Positions 25,730 through 36,118 are shown, counted from the first letter of the stretch. The stretch is 44,142 bases of DNA from Nitrospirales bacterium (GCA_031315915.1 JALDRK010000032.1:1-44142), one strand, 5' to 3'. The notes: generated by a model from the sequence alone, not told the origin. Translations and numbers: made by a program.

Positions 25730-27573
25730 TTTCTCGTTTCCGCATGGTGAGCCGAAGGCTCTTCTTTCGTTTTCGACAGAAGGAGGGCTTTCAGTTCTTC
25801 ACCACTCAGCACTTCATCTTTCAACAGTTTTTCAGCCCCTTTGAGCATGACCGGTCTTAGCGTGGACAAGAGTTCCCGGACCCGACTGCCTTGGTCTTCA
25901 ATCATCCGCCGCACTTCCAAATCAATTTCCTGTGCAATATGCTCGGAATAGGTTGGAGCCCCAAGAGGTTCATTCGTTTTTAAAAATGACGGTTGCGCGG
26001 ATTGGTCTAACGCGACGGTGCCCAGTTTTTCGCTCATCCCGTAATCCTTCACCATGCGTTTGGCAATCGTGGTGGCCTTTTGCAGATCATCCGCCGCTCC
26101 CGTCGACGCCTCTCCAAAGACCAATTCTTCGGCAACCCGTCCGCCCAGCAACACGGCAATCCGATTTTCCAGCTCGGTTCGGGTTAATAAATATCGATCC
26201 TCCGTCGGTAATTGCAGGGTATAGCCTAATGCGGCGATGCCACGAGGGACGATAGAAATCTTTTGGACGGGATCTGCTCCCGGTAGGGACAAGGCCACCA
26301 AGGCATGGCCGATCTCATGATGAGCCACTCGTTTTCGCTCTTCTTGACTTAACACCCGGCTTTTCTTTTCCAATCCGGCAATCACCCGCTCTACGGCTTC
26401 CTCAAAATCATGCTGTTGGACCGTTTCCCGCCCTCGACGGATAGCTAATAAGGCAGCTTCATTGACGACATTGGCTAAATCCGCCCCGACCATACCCGGT
26501 GTCATCGCCGCAATCTTTTCCAAATCCACACCGGGAGCTAATTTGATGGATGCGGCATGGATGGCCAAAATGGCTGTTCGACCCGACCGATCCGGCCGAT
26601 CGACCAACACCTGACGATCAAACCGTCCGGCCCGCAACAAGGCCTGATCCAAAATTTCAGGGCGGTTCGTGGCAGCGAGAATAATGACACCCACACGGGG
26701 ATCAAACCCATCCATTTCGACCAGCAGTTGATTGAGGGTTTGTTCACGCTCTTCATGCATCATGGGTCCCGTTCCACGAGCCTTCCCCAGCGCATCCAGC
26801 TCATCAATAAAAATGATGCAGGGGGCTTTGCTTTTGGCCTGCTCAAACAAATCCCTCACTCTGGCCGCCCCGACCCCCACAAACATCTCCACAAACTCCG
26901 AACCGCTGATGGAAAAGAACGGCACTCCCGCTTCCCCGGCTATGGCCTTGGCCAGTAACGTCTTTCCGGTTCCGGGAGGACCGACCAGCAACACCCCTTT
27001 GGGAATGCGTCCCCCAATGCGCGTGAATTTCTCCGGCGTTTTTAAAAATTCGATCACTTCCATCAACTCGTCCTTGGCTTCGTCCACGCCTGCCACATCC
27101 GCAAACCGTGTCGGAATGTCATTTTCAATATAGACTTTGGCCTTGGATTTTCCAATTCGCATGAATCCGCCGCCTGCCCCCTGTCCGAGTTTTTTCAGGA
27201 TCAAAAACCATATGCCCGCGAACACCAGAATCGGGACCACCCACGATGCCACATCTTTCCATAAAGTACTCACCACGACGCCGGCATATTCCACGTGTTT
27301 TTCTTCGAGCAGTTTGACCAGATCCGGATCATCCACCCGCACGGTTTGAAACCACTGGGGCGAATCCTGGCTATTTTGCGATTTGAGTTTCCCATGGATC
27401 ATTTTTTCGGTAATGGAGACCTCGGCGACTTTATCTTCTTGCACCCAAGCCTTAAACTGACTGTACGACACTTCGTCCATATGCTGGGCGGCAAAATAAA
27501 TTTCTTGAAGAATGATGAGCCCCCAGAAAGCAATAATGAAATACCAGATAGACAGACGGAATTTTTTATCCAT
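25726..27573 (-). CDS. ftsH: ATP-dependent membrane zinc metalloprotease FtsH
   Basis: The 615-residue protein has two membrane segments (about 8-26 and 105-127) flanking a periplasmic FtsH_ext domain. The AAA+ module follows with Walker [18 protein letters not shown] and the second region of homology ([20 protein letters not shown]), then the zinc protease motif HEIGH and third ligand region. It degrades damaged or unassembled membrane proteins and some regulators. ATG 27573 (MDKKFRL) is preferred over 27606 because GGAGG lies eight bases upstream. Its 3' end overlaps the convergent cupredoxin-like gene by four bases. The last part (about 560-615) is Lys/Glu-rich as usual. Confidence 0.97.
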   Translation of the reverse strand: MDKKFRLSIWYFIIAFWGLIILQEIYFAAQHMDEVSYSQFKAWVQEDKVAEVSITEKMIHGKLKSQNSQDSPQWFQTVRVDDPDLVKLLEEKHVEYAGVVVSTLWKDVASWVVPILVFAGIWFLILKKLGQGAGGGFMRIGKSKAKVYIENDIPTRFADVAGVDEAKDELMEVIEFLKTPEKFTRIGGRIPKGVLLVGPPGTGKTLLAKAIAGEAGVPFFSISGSEFVEMFVGVGAARVRDLFEQAKSKAPCIIFIDELDALGKARGTGPMMHEEREQTLNQLLVEMDGFDPRVGVIILAATNRPEILDQALLRAGRFDRQVLVDRPDRSGRTAILAIHAASIKLAPGVDLEKIAAMTPGMVGADLANVVNEAALLAIRRGRETVQQHDFEEAVERVIAGLEKKSRVLSQEERKRVAHHEIGHALVALSLPGADPVQKISIVPRGIAALGYTLQLPTEDRYLLTRTELENRIAVLLGGRVAEELVFGEASTGAADDLQKATTIAKRMVKDYGMSEKLGTVALDQSAQPSFLKTNEPLGAPTYSEHIAQEIDLEVRRMIEDQGSRVRELLSTLRPVMLKGAEKLLKDEVLSGEELKALLLSKTKEEPSAHHAETRN

Positions 27574-27839
27574 CGTTTCGGCCTCCACATGTACTGAAGA
27601 TGACAATCGGGAATGGATTCAAGCGGATACGCTTCCCTTTATGGTACTCGACAATGCCCCGGAGGTCTATGTAGAGGCAATTTTTTTCCGGATTAGCCGT
27701 GTGGTCTTCTACACGAACGACACACCCCCCCGAATCGAACTCCGGCAACTTCCATCTTGCTCGAATACCTGGAGTATTGACCATTCACACTCTAACCTGA
27801 AGAAAACGGACCGGTTTTCCAGGAATACCTTGTAGATTT

Positions 27840-29243
27840 ATGCACCCGGATCTTTTTTTCAGTTTGTTATTGATGGGGAGCTTTCTGGCCGGAGGGGGGA
27901 TCTTTTGGGGGTTGAGTTATCTCAAATTCCAGAAAACCTTATCGAAGTCACAGCAAACTCTTGAGTCTCAATTGGCTTCGGCCTTAGGACAGCTCTCACC
28001 CCTGAAAGAACACTTAAAGGAAACCCAAGAAGAGCGAACCCGTCTCCAACAAGAACTCCGGATTCTCGAAGGAGCCAAAGCCTCCGCCCTCACCAAACTG
28101 GAGGATATGCAAGCCCTGGTCTCGGAACGGGAAGCTTTATTTCACGAGACAAAAGAAACCTTATCCGACACATTCCGGTCTCTGGCGGCTCAGGCCTTGG
28201 CCACGAACAACCAGGGATTTCTCATTCTCGCTCAAGAAAAGTTCCGAGCCCTGCAGACTGAAACCTCCGCCCATTTGGATCATCGGCATGCGTTATGGGA
28301 ATCGCTTCTTCAACCGTTGACCGAATCCCTCCAAACCTATCATAAGGCCACCCAGGAATTGGAACATCAACGACTGCGGGAAATCAGTGCGGTCAGCGAG
28401 CAATTGCGCCATCTGGCTTCGGCGCAAGTGGCTCTCCAAACCGAAACATCCAAACTGGCCAATGCACTGCGCTCTCCGCAGATTCGGGGACGGTGGGGCG
28501 AAATTGCCCTTCGCAAAACCGCCGAATTAGCCGGAATGTCGGCGCATTGCGACTTTTTTGAACAGACAAGTGTCACGGGAGAAACCAGTCGTCTCCGTCC
28601 CGATATGATCGTCAAACTTCCGGCTGGACGCGAGGTGGTGGTGGACTCTAAAGTTCCCCTGAATGCCTTCTTGGATAGTCTGGAAGCCTCTACCGACCTT
28701 GGACGTGAAACGGCCTTGAATCGTCATGTGAAGCAGGTCAAACACCATATCCTTCAATTAGCCGCAAAAGAGTATTGGGAGCAATTTCCTTCGGCTCCTG
28801 AGTTCGTGGTGTTATTTATCCCCAATGATTCGTTTTTAGCCGCCGCGGCAGAACGGGATCCTTCTCTGATGGAAAGGGCCTTAACCAAAAAAGTCGTCTT
28901 GGCGACTCCGACGACCTTTATTGCCTTATTACGTGCCATTGCCTATGGCTGGCGCCAGGGGAAATTGACTGAGGAAGCCGAGCGGATCGCAGCTCTGGGT
29001 CAGGAACTATTCGACCGCATGGGAACATTTGCTGAACATGTGGCCAGAATGGGACAATCGTTGGGACGCAGCGTGGAATCATACAATGCCGCCATCGCCT
29101 CGCTTGAAACACGAATTTTCCCCACAGCCAGAAAATTCCAACAATTAGGCGTTTCGGTGAAAAAAGAAATAGCCGATCCCCAACATCTCGACCAGACTCC
29201 ACGTTCTCTTCATCTCTCCGATGAGAAAGACGATTCCCCATGA
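27840..29243 (+). CDS. rmuC: DNA recombination protein RmuC
   Basis: The 467-residue protein has an N-terminal membrane segment (about 5-25), a long coiled coil (about 30-200), and the RmuC nuclease-like domain with RGRWGEIALRKTAELAGM, DMIVKLPAGREVVVDSKVPL and YGWRQGKLTEEAERIAALG. RmuC limits DNA inversions and is linked to recombination at structured DNA. The start overlaps no neighbour; ftsH is divergent upstream with a 266-base gap. A shadow plus frame crosses that gap without support. Confidence 0.95.
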   Translation: MHPDLFFSLLLMGSFLAGGGIFWGLSYLKFQKTLSKSQQTLESQLASALGQLSPLKEHLKETQEERTRLQQELRILEGAKASALTKLEDMQALVSEREALFHETKETLSDTFRSLAAQALATNNQGFLILAQEKFRALQTETSAHLDHRHALWESLLQPLTESLQTYHKATQELEHQRLREISAVSEQLRHLASAQVALQTETSKLANALRSPQIRGRWGEIALRKTAELAGMSAHCDFFEQTSVTGETSRLRPDMIVKLPAGREVVVDSKVPLNAFLDSLEASTDLGRETALNRHVKQVKHHILQLAAKEYWEQFPSAPEFVVLFIPNDSFLAAAAERDPSLMERALTKKVVLATPTTFIALLRAIAYGWRQGKLTEEAERIAALGQELFDRMGTFAEHVARMGQSLGRSVESYNAAIASLETRIFPTARKFQQLGVSVKKEIADPQHLDQTPRSLHLSDEKDDSP

Positions 29244-29444
29244 TTACCATCTACCTAAAACCGTCATGACCGAGGAAATCATGAAAGAGGCCACCAGGAC
29301 CAGACATGCGATGACATGATAGGCTCTTGACCTGGAAAAAAATTCCGTTATTCTTACACAGACTATTTTAACCAACGGAATGCCGAGCGGATCCATTATT
29401 ATCGTAGCAACTTCAAATACAACCATATCAGGAGGGCTTGGAAC

Positions 29445-29996
29445 GTGAGATTTTGTGAAGGAGGAAAATGGACGCAGCTGCCTCAACAAAAGCATTTGAA
29501 GGCATATGACGAACCCGGGTGGTGTGTCAGCCCTGTAATCTGGCAATCCGTCATAACTTTTTTGCTGATGTTGGGATGTCCACTTATAGCCGTTGCTTCT
29601 CCTCATCAAACCTCCACGCTGGAAATTCCGCTTCAGGGAGATACGATTCCACAAACCATGACATTCCCCCTCTACGAGCAGCAGGGGATTCGTTACTTTA
29701 GTGCCGGCATCGGAAAAGAAGAACGAAGCCTCTCTTACCCCCCGTACGCACTGAAATTAATCTTTGTCCAGGGTGACAGAGCTTTCCTGACAGGCGTATC
29801 CCTTGAGATTCACAAAGAGGATGGAAATACGACAATTTCAATTCCGGCCGAAGAGGTGCAGGGACCGTGGGTTTTCATTGACGCGCCTAAAGGAAATTAC
29901 TTAATAAAAGCCACATCCTCAACAGGGAAAACCGTTGAACGAATGGCCAAAATTACGGAAAAATCTACATCCGTTATACATTTCCGCTGGAAATAG
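29445..29996 (+). CDS. Hypothetical secreted protein
   Basis: The frame of 183 residues starts at GTG 29445, preceded by GGAGGGCTTGGAAC, a good ribosome binding site. The hydrophobic core VITFLLMLGCPLIAVAS (about 36-52) is a late signal peptide, so the first 30 residues may be an n-region or an extended frame. The mature part is beta-rich (TLEIPLQGDTIPQTMTFPLY; YLIKATSSTGKTVERM). No family recognised. It is convergent with nothing and follows rmuC after 200 bases. Confidence 0.7.
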   Translation: MRFCEGGKWTQLPQQKHLKAYDEPGWCVSPVIWQSVITFLLMLGCPLIAVASPHQTSTLEIPLQGDTIPQTMTFPLYEQQGIRYFSAGIGKEERSLSYPPYALKLIFVQGDRAFLTGVSLEIHKEDGNTTISIPAEEVQGPWVFIDAPKGNYLIKATSSTGKTVERMAKITEKSTSVIHFRWK

Positions 29997-30258
29997 GCTA
30001 ATTTAACTGGGTAAGTATCATAGATTTCCTCTTGCCTCTGATTCACACACACATTTGATTATATTGACTTTTTCAAACTGATTTCCTCATTTCCCTTCGG
30101 TTCTTTCTCATTGTTATCCCCAATTATGAGATTTTTTTAATATTGGGTTAATCTTGACTTAACAACAAAGAGCTATATCTATTTACCATTATCCAGTATT
30201 ATTTATGAGTAATGATGTTGAATGTGCATTTTTCGCACGACGTTGTAAGGAGCAACAG

Positions 30259-30642
30259 ATGTCCAATCTTCACATACAAAAGAAAGTTTCAACACGAACC
30301 AAACAGGCAACCAAAACGGGATCTTCGATTTCTCTGACCGGACAATCGAAAGAAACCAACCTGACGTATTCCCGCATGTTGGAAAATGAAGATACCTGCA
30401 CTCGTTGTGGAGGGTTTATGGTTTCCCACTGGTGCATGAATGTGAATTATGACGCTGGAGGCATGGAGATTTTGACCAAGCGATGTCTTCAGTGTGGCGA
30501 GGTCATCGACCCAGTCATTTTAGAAAATCGCTTGAATCCCAATCGGGAAGAATTAAAGAAAAAAACGCGCCCGTTATTATCCCGGCCCTTGGCTTCCTCG
30601 AAAGGGAAAAGCTCGGGGATGAGCTGTAGCCCGTTGGCTTAA
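30259..30642 (+). CDS. Zinc-ribbon protein of unknown function
   Basis: The 127-residue protein starts at ATG 30259, chosen because AAGGAG lies upstream; a further frame to 30205 has no such site. Its core has two CxxC knuckles, CTRCGG and CLQCGE, about 34 residues apart, which should bind one zinc. The N- and C-terminal parts are basic and Ser/Thr-rich. Possibly a nucleic-acid or regulatory zinc-ribbon protein; the function is unknown. The 258 bases after it hold no supported gene. Confidence 0.7.
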   Translation: MSNLHIQKKVSTRTKQATKTGSSISLTGQSKETNLTYSRMLENEDTCTRCGGFMVSHWCMNVNYDAGGMEILTKRCLQCGEVIDPVILENRLNPNREELKKKTRPLLSRPLASSKGKSSGMSCSPLA

Positions 30643-30900
30643 TTCAGGCCCCATTACTTTCGGTGGCCAATTGGGACCACCCACAGGGGAGAGCCGATAC
30701 ATACACCCTGAGGATGTGGAGACTGCGATATCTTCAGTCTATCCTCCCCAGGAGACTACTCCCCAGGCTGTACGTTTCCTCCTCTTCCTTGTGGGCCCCT
30801 TCTTTCTTCGTCTCCATTACAATCACCTACACATTCTGTCTGTGGCGTAACTTAATTTTTCTTCCACCGTGCCCCTCTTTTTTGTCTTCGTAGGAGTAAC

Positions 30901-31632
30901 ATGATGAAAAATGGCATTCGATTCATGTTGAACGTTGCTCTATTATGCCTTCCCCTCATTGCCCATGCTCAATTCGGTGATTTCCTGAAAGGAGTGGAGG
31001 AAAACGTCCCCCTGCTCAATTCTCCAACTTTGAATCATGAAAAAATTGTTTCAGGTTTAAAAGAAGCGCTTCACGTTGGAACTGACAAGGCCGTTGCCCT
31101 CACAGGAGCCACCGATGGATATCTCAAAAACGAGGCAATTAAAATCCTGCTTCCGGGCAAACTCCAGTCCATGGATAAGGCCTTGCGTCTGGCAGGTTTT
31201 GGGCCACAAGTCGATGAACTCGTCGTGAGCATGAATCGGGCAGCCGAACAGGCTGCTCCATTGGCCAAGCCGATTTTTCAAGATGCCATTACCAAGATGA
31301 GCTTTGAGGACGCAAAAAAAATTCTGAACGGTGGGGATACGGCGGCAACAGATTATTTTCAGCAACAAACCCGCGACCAATTGGCAACCGCCTTCAAACC
31401 GGAAGTCGAAAAGGCAACAAACCAGGTTGGAGTCGTTTCTCAATACAATGAGTTGGTGGGGCAATATTCATCATTGCCATTTATGAAAAGCCCATCGTTC
31501 GACCTCAATGACTATGTGGTCGGAAAAAGTCTTGAAGGCTTGTTTTACACGTTGGGGGAAGAAGAAAAGAAAATTCGTACAGATCCCACGGCACGTGTCA
31601 CGGATTTACTAAAAACCGTCTTTGCCCGCTAA
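30901..31632 (+). CDS. DUF4197 family exported protein
   Basis: The 243-residue product has a signal peptide (about 1-23, cut after HAQ). The remaining sequence fits DUF4197: GLKEALHVGTDKAVALTG, IKILLPGKLQSMDKALRLAG, and FYTLGEEEKKIRTDPTARVT. These are small periplasmic proteins of unknown role. TAGGAGTAAC sits directly before the tandem ATG codons at 30901/30904. An inverted repeat follows just after the stop, before the DUF3565 gene. Confidence 0.9.
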   Translation: MMKNGIRFMLNVALLCLPLIAHAQFGDFLKGVEENVPLLNSPTLNHEKIVSGLKEALHVGTDKAVALTGATDGYLKNEAIKILLPGKLQSMDKALRLAGFGPQVDELVVSMNRAAEQAAPLAKPIFQDAITKMSFEDAKKILNGGDTAATDYFQQQTRDQLATAFKPEVEKATNQVGVVSQYNELVGQYSSLPFMKSPSFDLNDYVVGKSLEGLFYTLGEEEKKIRTDPTARVTDLLKTVFAR

Positions 31633-31634
31633 TT

Positions 31635-31655
31635 CACCACGATCATGTTGTGGTG
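31635..31655 (+). repeat. Stem-loop between DUF4197 and DUF3565 genes
   Basis: CACCAC (31635-31640) pairs with GTGGTG (31650-31655) around nine bases. There is no U-run, so it is not a clear terminator; it ends 15 bases before the next ATG. Confidence 0.4.
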
Positions 31656-31670
31656 CAGGGCCAATCGCAT

Positions 31671-31925
31671 ATGAACCAAGCCATTATTGGGTACCACCAG
31701 GATGATGAAGAGCATTGGGTTGCCGATCTGGCCTGTGGACATGGGCAACATGTTCGTCACAACCCTCCCCTCTCACAACGACCGTGGGTCCTCACACCTC
31801 AAGGGAGAGCTAAATTTCTGGGAACCTTCTTAAATTGTAAGAAGTGTGAAGAAAGCTCGTCCGAGCCTGTAACAGATAACGTGAGGTCAACCAACCCGGT
31901 CATCTCCTTTCCTCCACGCCTCTAA
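31671..31925 (+). CDS. DUF3565 family protein
   Basis: The 84-residue product matches DUF3565: AIIGYHQDDEEHWVADLACG, then HGQHVRHNPPLSQRPWVLT and LNCKKCEE. The conserved His/Cys set suggests metal binding. ATG 31671 fits the family start; the longer frame to 31650 has no better ribosome binding site. It follows the DUF4197 gene after 38 bases on the same strand. Confidence 0.88.
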   Translation: MNQAIIGYHQDDEEHWVADLACGHGQHVRHNPPLSQRPWVLTPQGRAKFLGTFLNCKKCEESSSEPVTDNVRSTNPVISFPPRL

Positions 31926-31962
31926 GCTCATGATCGGAATGTACCGTACAAACCCTGAACAA

Positions 31963-32244
31963 TCAGGGATTGTGCCACATAGCCCCGTCTGAATGCTGAT
32001 CCCCGCCTTGATGCGTAATCTTGACGGTATCACCGACTTGCACCTTGGCTTCCCATGTGGAAATTTTTTGATTAATGGTGAACATTACCTGTTGCGATTG
32101 TAAAAACGGCATCAGGCTTTGAAAGTGTTCTGGATGACCTTCCAGCAAGGCGCGAAGGGTTGTCGGCTCCTCTAAAGAAATTTCCACCTCGGGATCTTCA
32201 ACCACTTCCCGGAGTGCATGGCCAAATATCAATACTTTTACCAT
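31963..32244 (-). CDS. MoaD/ThiS-like beta-grasp protein with C-terminal tail
   Basis: The 93-residue product resembles MoaD/ThiS sulfur-carrier proteins (VKVLIFGHALREVV; TTLRALLEG; GDTVKITHQGG). A normal carrier ends in Gly-Gly; here GG is followed by about 13 residues (DQHSDGAMWHNP). It may be processed, or it may be a non-carrier homologue. ATG 32244 is preferred (GAGGA upstream) over 32310. It lies 76 bases downstream of the FAD/Fe-S dehydrogenase on the same strand. Confidence 0.65.
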   Translation of the reverse strand: MVKVLIFGHALREVVEDPEVEISLEEPTTLRALLEGHPEHFQSLMPFLQSQQVMFTINQKISTWEAKVQVGDTVKITHQGGDQHSDGAMWHNP

Positions 32245-32319
32245 CGCATGTTCCTCATCAAAGAATAAAATGGCGAACCGATCATGTGAGTCTTTGCTTG
32301 GCTCAGTCAACTTCTCACG

Positions 32320-35148
32320 TTACATAGATCCAGGTTCGCCGTTTTGTTGCTCCAACCAGACTTGGGCAATATGCTTGACCTCGGCCCTTCCCCGCAAACC
32401 ATTTCTTAGCTGAATCATACAGGCAGGACAACTGGTGGCCACCACCTCCGCCCCACTATTCGTAATCGCCCGATGTTTCCGTTTGAATATCTCCTGTGAG
32501 GTCTCATAGTTCTTGACCATGAAGGTCCCGGCCCCGCCGGCACAGCGGTCGGCATCCTGCATCTCGACATACTCCAGATCAGATATTGAAGCCAGAAGTG
32601 TTCTCGGAGCCTGGGATACCCCGGCCGCACGAAGATGACAAGAGGAATGGTAGGTGACCTTCCGCCGGGAGGATGCCTCCCTACCCGGGCGTTTCTGGCT
32701 GGAGGATTTGTCAGCAACCCCCTCCGCCAGTATTTCTGAAATATGTTTCACCCGTTTTTGTAGCCTCTGAGCCGACGCTTCTTCGGGTTCTCCCCGAAAC
32801 AGTTTATCGTAATCTTTCAAACTCAACGTGCAGGACGCACAACTTGTGACAACCGTATCGTAACCTTCCAGATTCGCTAAATTTTCTCTGGCGCCCTGTT
32901 TGGCCAAATCCCGCAACCCATACGTTTCGATCGGCGTGCCTGAACACCGTTGCGGGGGCAGCTCAACCTCTACTCCCTGTTGAGCTAACGCAGACAACAC
33001 GGCATCGCCCACGCCATCATCAAAATAATTTGCCGCGCAGCCATGGAAATAGGCCACCTTTCCCACTTTGTCGGTCGAGACTTTAGTCAACCCGGAATAT
33101 CGATCACGGAGGTGACGAACCGCCAGTCGGGGAAGGAGGAGATCGCGGGGAATCCTGGCTGAATCCGCCAACCCGCGTAGACCCCGCCGAGAGAATGTTT
33201 CCAGAACTTTTCGAACCGGTGGACGGTCCCACCAGGGCTGCATCCTGGCCAGTATCTTTAAAAGTGGATGAAATATCCGGGGACGCGCATGCAGCCAAAA
33301 AATTCGTTTGGCGACCGGATTGGGATGCTCCGCACGCCGCTGCAAAATCAAATCGGCTACATCCACACCGGCAGGACAAATAGTCCGGCAAGATTTGCAA
33401 TTCAGGCAGGACTCCACCACGCGCTTGGAATTCAGATAGGCATAATCCTTGGCCGTCACAATTTCAAACCAGCCTCTGGCACTCATATCTTCCGATTGAA
33501 ACACGTCATACACCGGGCAAACCGAATTACACTTGGCACACGTGGCACAGGGTTTGGCCATGCGCTCAAAATCGATATGTTCGGTAAACGCCGTCTCGCT
33601 CAATTTCACGCCGGGATTCATAAGATTCTGGGGATCAAAGGCGTGCTTCACCTGAATAAACAGGTTGTACAGATCCTCACCGTACATCACGCGAACCGCT
33701 TCGGCTCGAATCCGTCCATCTCCATGTTCTCCGCAGATCGATCCTTGGAAACGGTCCAACACTGTCTGGTGAATATCCCGATGAGCCTGAACCATTGACG
33801 AAAAATCCCTCTGATCTTGCAGATCCAGCAAGGGCAGAATATGGGCATTCCCATTGCCGACATGGCCGAAGATTGCCACCGGAACCGTCCGGTCCCCGAA
33901 ATAGTTTTCCAAATAGCGGATTAAATCCGCTGTCCGATCGGCGGGAACCACCACATCATCGACAAAGTTAATCGGCTTTTTTCGTGGGTCAAACCGATAC
34001 AGGGTAGGATAGAGCGCCTTGCGCGCCTTCCACAGTTGGGCCTGATGATCCGGATCCGACGCCATGGTGAGATCACCAGCCAACGCAAAGGTTCGGCACA
34101 TGGCCAGCAGGCGGTCACTCCGTCCCGTCTGCTCATCTTGATCAAACTCAATGAGAAGAGTAGCGGCCGCATCAGCCGGAATGCCATAGGTTGACCGGCC
34201 AATCAGATTCAGGGTATTGCCATCCATGACTTCAAGAGCGTTCGGTTGAAGTTCCAATAAATACGGAACGGCGTCGCCCATTCCCTCTAAATGTCGAAAG
34301 TGAATGAGCCCCGTCACGGTGGATTCTGGTCGTCGCACCAACTTGACCGTCGCTTCACTCATAATGCCCAACGTTCCTTCGCTGCCTACAAACAGCTTTG
34401 GAACATCAAATATGCCCTTGGCCATGGCTTCCTGTACGTCAAACACATTATAGCCGGAACTGTTTTTACTCACTCGCGGTCGTTTTTCCTGAATGAGCGT
34501 ATGGTTCTGTTCAATCACATTCCAAACCGTCCGTAAGGACCCGTATCGGTCAAGAAGGTCCGGAAATCGTGAACTCTGGGTTTCCACCGACTCGGCCTCC
34601 AACCATCCTTCCGTCAATAATCGAATTCGCAGTCGATCAACATTTTCTTTGACAGACCCATATCGGAGGGTATGGGGCCCTGAAGAATTATTGGCCAACA
34701 TTCCTCCCAACTTGCACATCTCGCCACTGGAAGGATCGGGACCGAACATCAACCCGGTCGGAGCCAACAGCTTATTCATTTCCGCCAACACTAACCCTGG
34801 CTGAATCCTGGCCCACGCTTCTTCGGGATTCACTTCCAAAATACGATTCATTTTGGAAATGTCGACGATGATCCCGGATCCGATGGCCGATCCGGTTAAG
34901 TTCGTTCCGGCTGCCCGTGGTGTCAGAGGAATCCCGCGTGGCACGGCATAATCCACCACCGCATCGATATCCGCTTCACTTTCAGGAAGAGCCACGACTT
35001 GGGGAGGAATTTTATAGATGCTGGCGTCGACGGAATACGCCGTCAACGTCGCCCAATCTGACCGGACCTTGCCTTCACCCAATAATTTGCTCAGGTCACG
35101 GGCTAACGCATTGGGTTTCTCGGGGAGAATGAGCGGCATGACGGACAT
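32320..35148 (-). CDS. FAD-linked oxidase / Fe-S dehydrogenase fusion (YdiJ-like)
   Basis: The 942-residue protein fuses a PCMH-type FAD domain (about 50-230; PRAAGTNLTGSAIGSGIIVD), the FAD-oxidase C domain (to about 520), two [4Fe-4S] motifs (CATCAKCNSVCP and CLNCKSCRTICP, about 535-610), and a C-terminal cysteine-rich region. Such fusions oxidise 2-hydroxy acids (D-lactate, glycolate or D-2-hydroxyglutarate) and pass electrons to the membrane pool. In the C-terminal region the expected CCG signatures read RCSGTP and RCAGGAG, so one Cys of each pair is missing. The exact substrate is not evident. Confidence 0.9.
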   Translation of the reverse strand: MSVMPLILPEKPNALARDLSKLLGEGKVRSDWATLTAYSVDASIYKIPPQVVALPESEADIDAVVDYAVPRGIPLTPRAAGTNLTGSAIGSGIIVDISKMNRILEVNPEEAWARIQPGLVLAEMNKLLAPTGLMFGPDPSSGEMCKLGGMLANNSSGPHTLRYGSVKENVDRLRIRLLTEGWLEAESVETQSSRFPDLLDRYGSLRTVWNVIEQNHTLIQEKRPRVSKNSSGYNVFDVQEAMAKGIFDVPKLFVGSEGTLGIMSEATVKLVRRPESTVTGLIHFRHLEGMGDAVPYLLELQPNALEVMDGNTLNLIGRSTYGIPADAAATLLIEFDQDEQTGRSDRLLAMCRTFALAGDLTMASDPDHQAQLWKARKALYPTLYRFDPRKKPINFVDDVVVPADRTADLIRYLENYFGDRTVPVAIFGHVGNGNAHILPLLDLQDQRDFSSMVQAHRDIHQTVLDRFQGSICGEHGDGRIRAEAVRVMYGEDLYNLFIQVKHAFDPQNLMNPGVKLSETAFTEHIDFERMAKPCATCAKCNSVCPVYDVFQSEDMSARGWFEIVTAKDYAYLNSKRVVESCLNCKSCRTICPAGVDVADLILQRRAEHPNPVAKRIFWLHARPRIFHPLLKILARMQPWWDRPPVRKVLETFSRRGLRGLADSARIPRDLLLPRLAVRHLRDRYSGLTKVSTDKVGKVAYFHGCAANYFDDGVGDAVLSALAQQGVEVELPPQRCSGTPIETYGLRDLAKQGARENLANLEGYDTVVTSCASCTLSLKDYDKLFRGEPEEASAQRLQKRVKHISEILAEGVADKSSSQKRPGREASSRRKVTYHSSCHLRAAGVSQAPRTLLASISDLEYVEMQDADRCAGGAGTFMVKNYETSQEIFKRKHRAITNSGAEVVATSCPACMIQLRNGLRGRAEVKHIAQVWLEQQNGEPGSM

Positions 35149-35353
35149 TGTAGAAGAGGAGGAGATGAGAGTCCAACGGGTACAGGGGCGAAAATAAATT
35201 GGAACAGCGATCGCTTGAACAGATTGACAGAGGTGATCCCCTTCACCAGATTACAGTCTTAGACCGGGGCTTTCGTGGGAGGAAAGAAAAAATGAGGAAA
35301 TGACTCACACTGGCTATACCCGGATAGGGCCAGTGGGACCGCTTTACACTCCG

Positions 35354-36118
35354 TTATGCGGACATGTCCTTCACCTGAGGACCCTCGTTGGAAGACCCTG
35401 CATCAATGAACATATCCAGTGAACCCTGCTCCGGATCACCCAGTTCCTTAAACTCTTTGAGCGGTGGCAGATCGCGCAAATCACGCAGCCCGAACCGCTG
35501 GAGAAACTGCTTGCTCGTCCCATAAAGTATGGGACGCCCAGGCACATCCTGTCGCCCGACAATGCGGACAAGCTTTTGATCCAATAGGGTCCGTAACACC
35601 CCAGAGGTTTCCACTCCTCGAATTCGTTCAATATCCGCACGGGTCAGAGGCTGCTTATACCCAATGATAGCCAGCGTCTCCAAAGCCGAACGAGACAACT
35701 TGCTCGTAGGCTTGCTCTTAGTCAATCGTTTAATGGCCCAACTATGTTCGGGCCGCGTGACGAATTGAAATCCGCCAGCCACTTCCACAATTTGCAAACC
35801 ACGCATGTTGTTCTCATAATCAGCCTGCAAGCTATGGATAATCGTTTTGAGCAGGGGCTTGGGCACATCACCCAAAATCCCTGCCAGTTTTTCAAACGTC
35901 AGAGATTCGTGGGAGATAAACAGCAAAGCCTCAAGCGCCCCTTTCACCTCATTGGGGTCAATCTCTTCCGGAGCTTGTGGTTCGGCCGTTTCTGAGGATT
36001 CGTTGTGAATATCCGATGAATCCATGAAAGGCGAGTCTGTATTATTGGGTTCTTCATTCATATCTTCTTCTTGGGCTTCCATTGAAAGTTCGCGGTTTGT
36101 GAGTTCTTGGGTAATCAT
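35354..36118 (-). CDS. scpB: Segregation and condensation protein ScpB
   Basis: The 254-residue product has an acidic, Ser/Glu-rich N-terminal extension of about 60 residues, then the winged-helix ScpB domain (ALEALLFISHESLTFEKLAG; LETLAIIGYKQPLTRADIER; FGLRDLRDLPPLKEF). ScpB dimers bind ScpA in the SMC complex that organises chromosomes. ATG 36118 has GGAGGAAGAA directly upstream; the longer frame to 36160 is less likely. It lies 110 bases downstream of scpA in the same direction. Confidence 0.95.
   Translation of the reverse strand: MITQELTNRELSMEAQEEDMNEEPNNTDSPFMDSSDIHNESSETAEPQAPEEIDPNEVKGALEALLFISHESLTFEKLAGILGDVPKPLLKTIIHSLQADYENNMRGLQIVEVAGGFQFVTRPEHSWAIKRLTKSKPTSKLSRSALETLAIIGYKQPLTRADIERIRGVETSGVLRTLLDQKLVRIVGRQDVPGRPILYGTSKQFLQRFGLRDLRDLPPLKEFKELGDPEQGSLDMFIDAGSSNEGPQVKDMSA

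Noticed and set aside
27512..27835. 107-codon plus frame overlapping the ftsH start
   Set aside because: Overlaps the well-supported ftsH N-terminus and lacks coding character.
29244..29654. 136-codon minus frame downstream of rmuC
   Set aside because: Overlaps a plus-strand gene with a good ribosome binding site and signal peptide; no similarity seen.
30663..30893. 76-codon plus frame before the DUF4197 gene
   Set aside because: No ribosome binding site, and a low-complexity Ser/Leu/Phe composition typical of chance frames.
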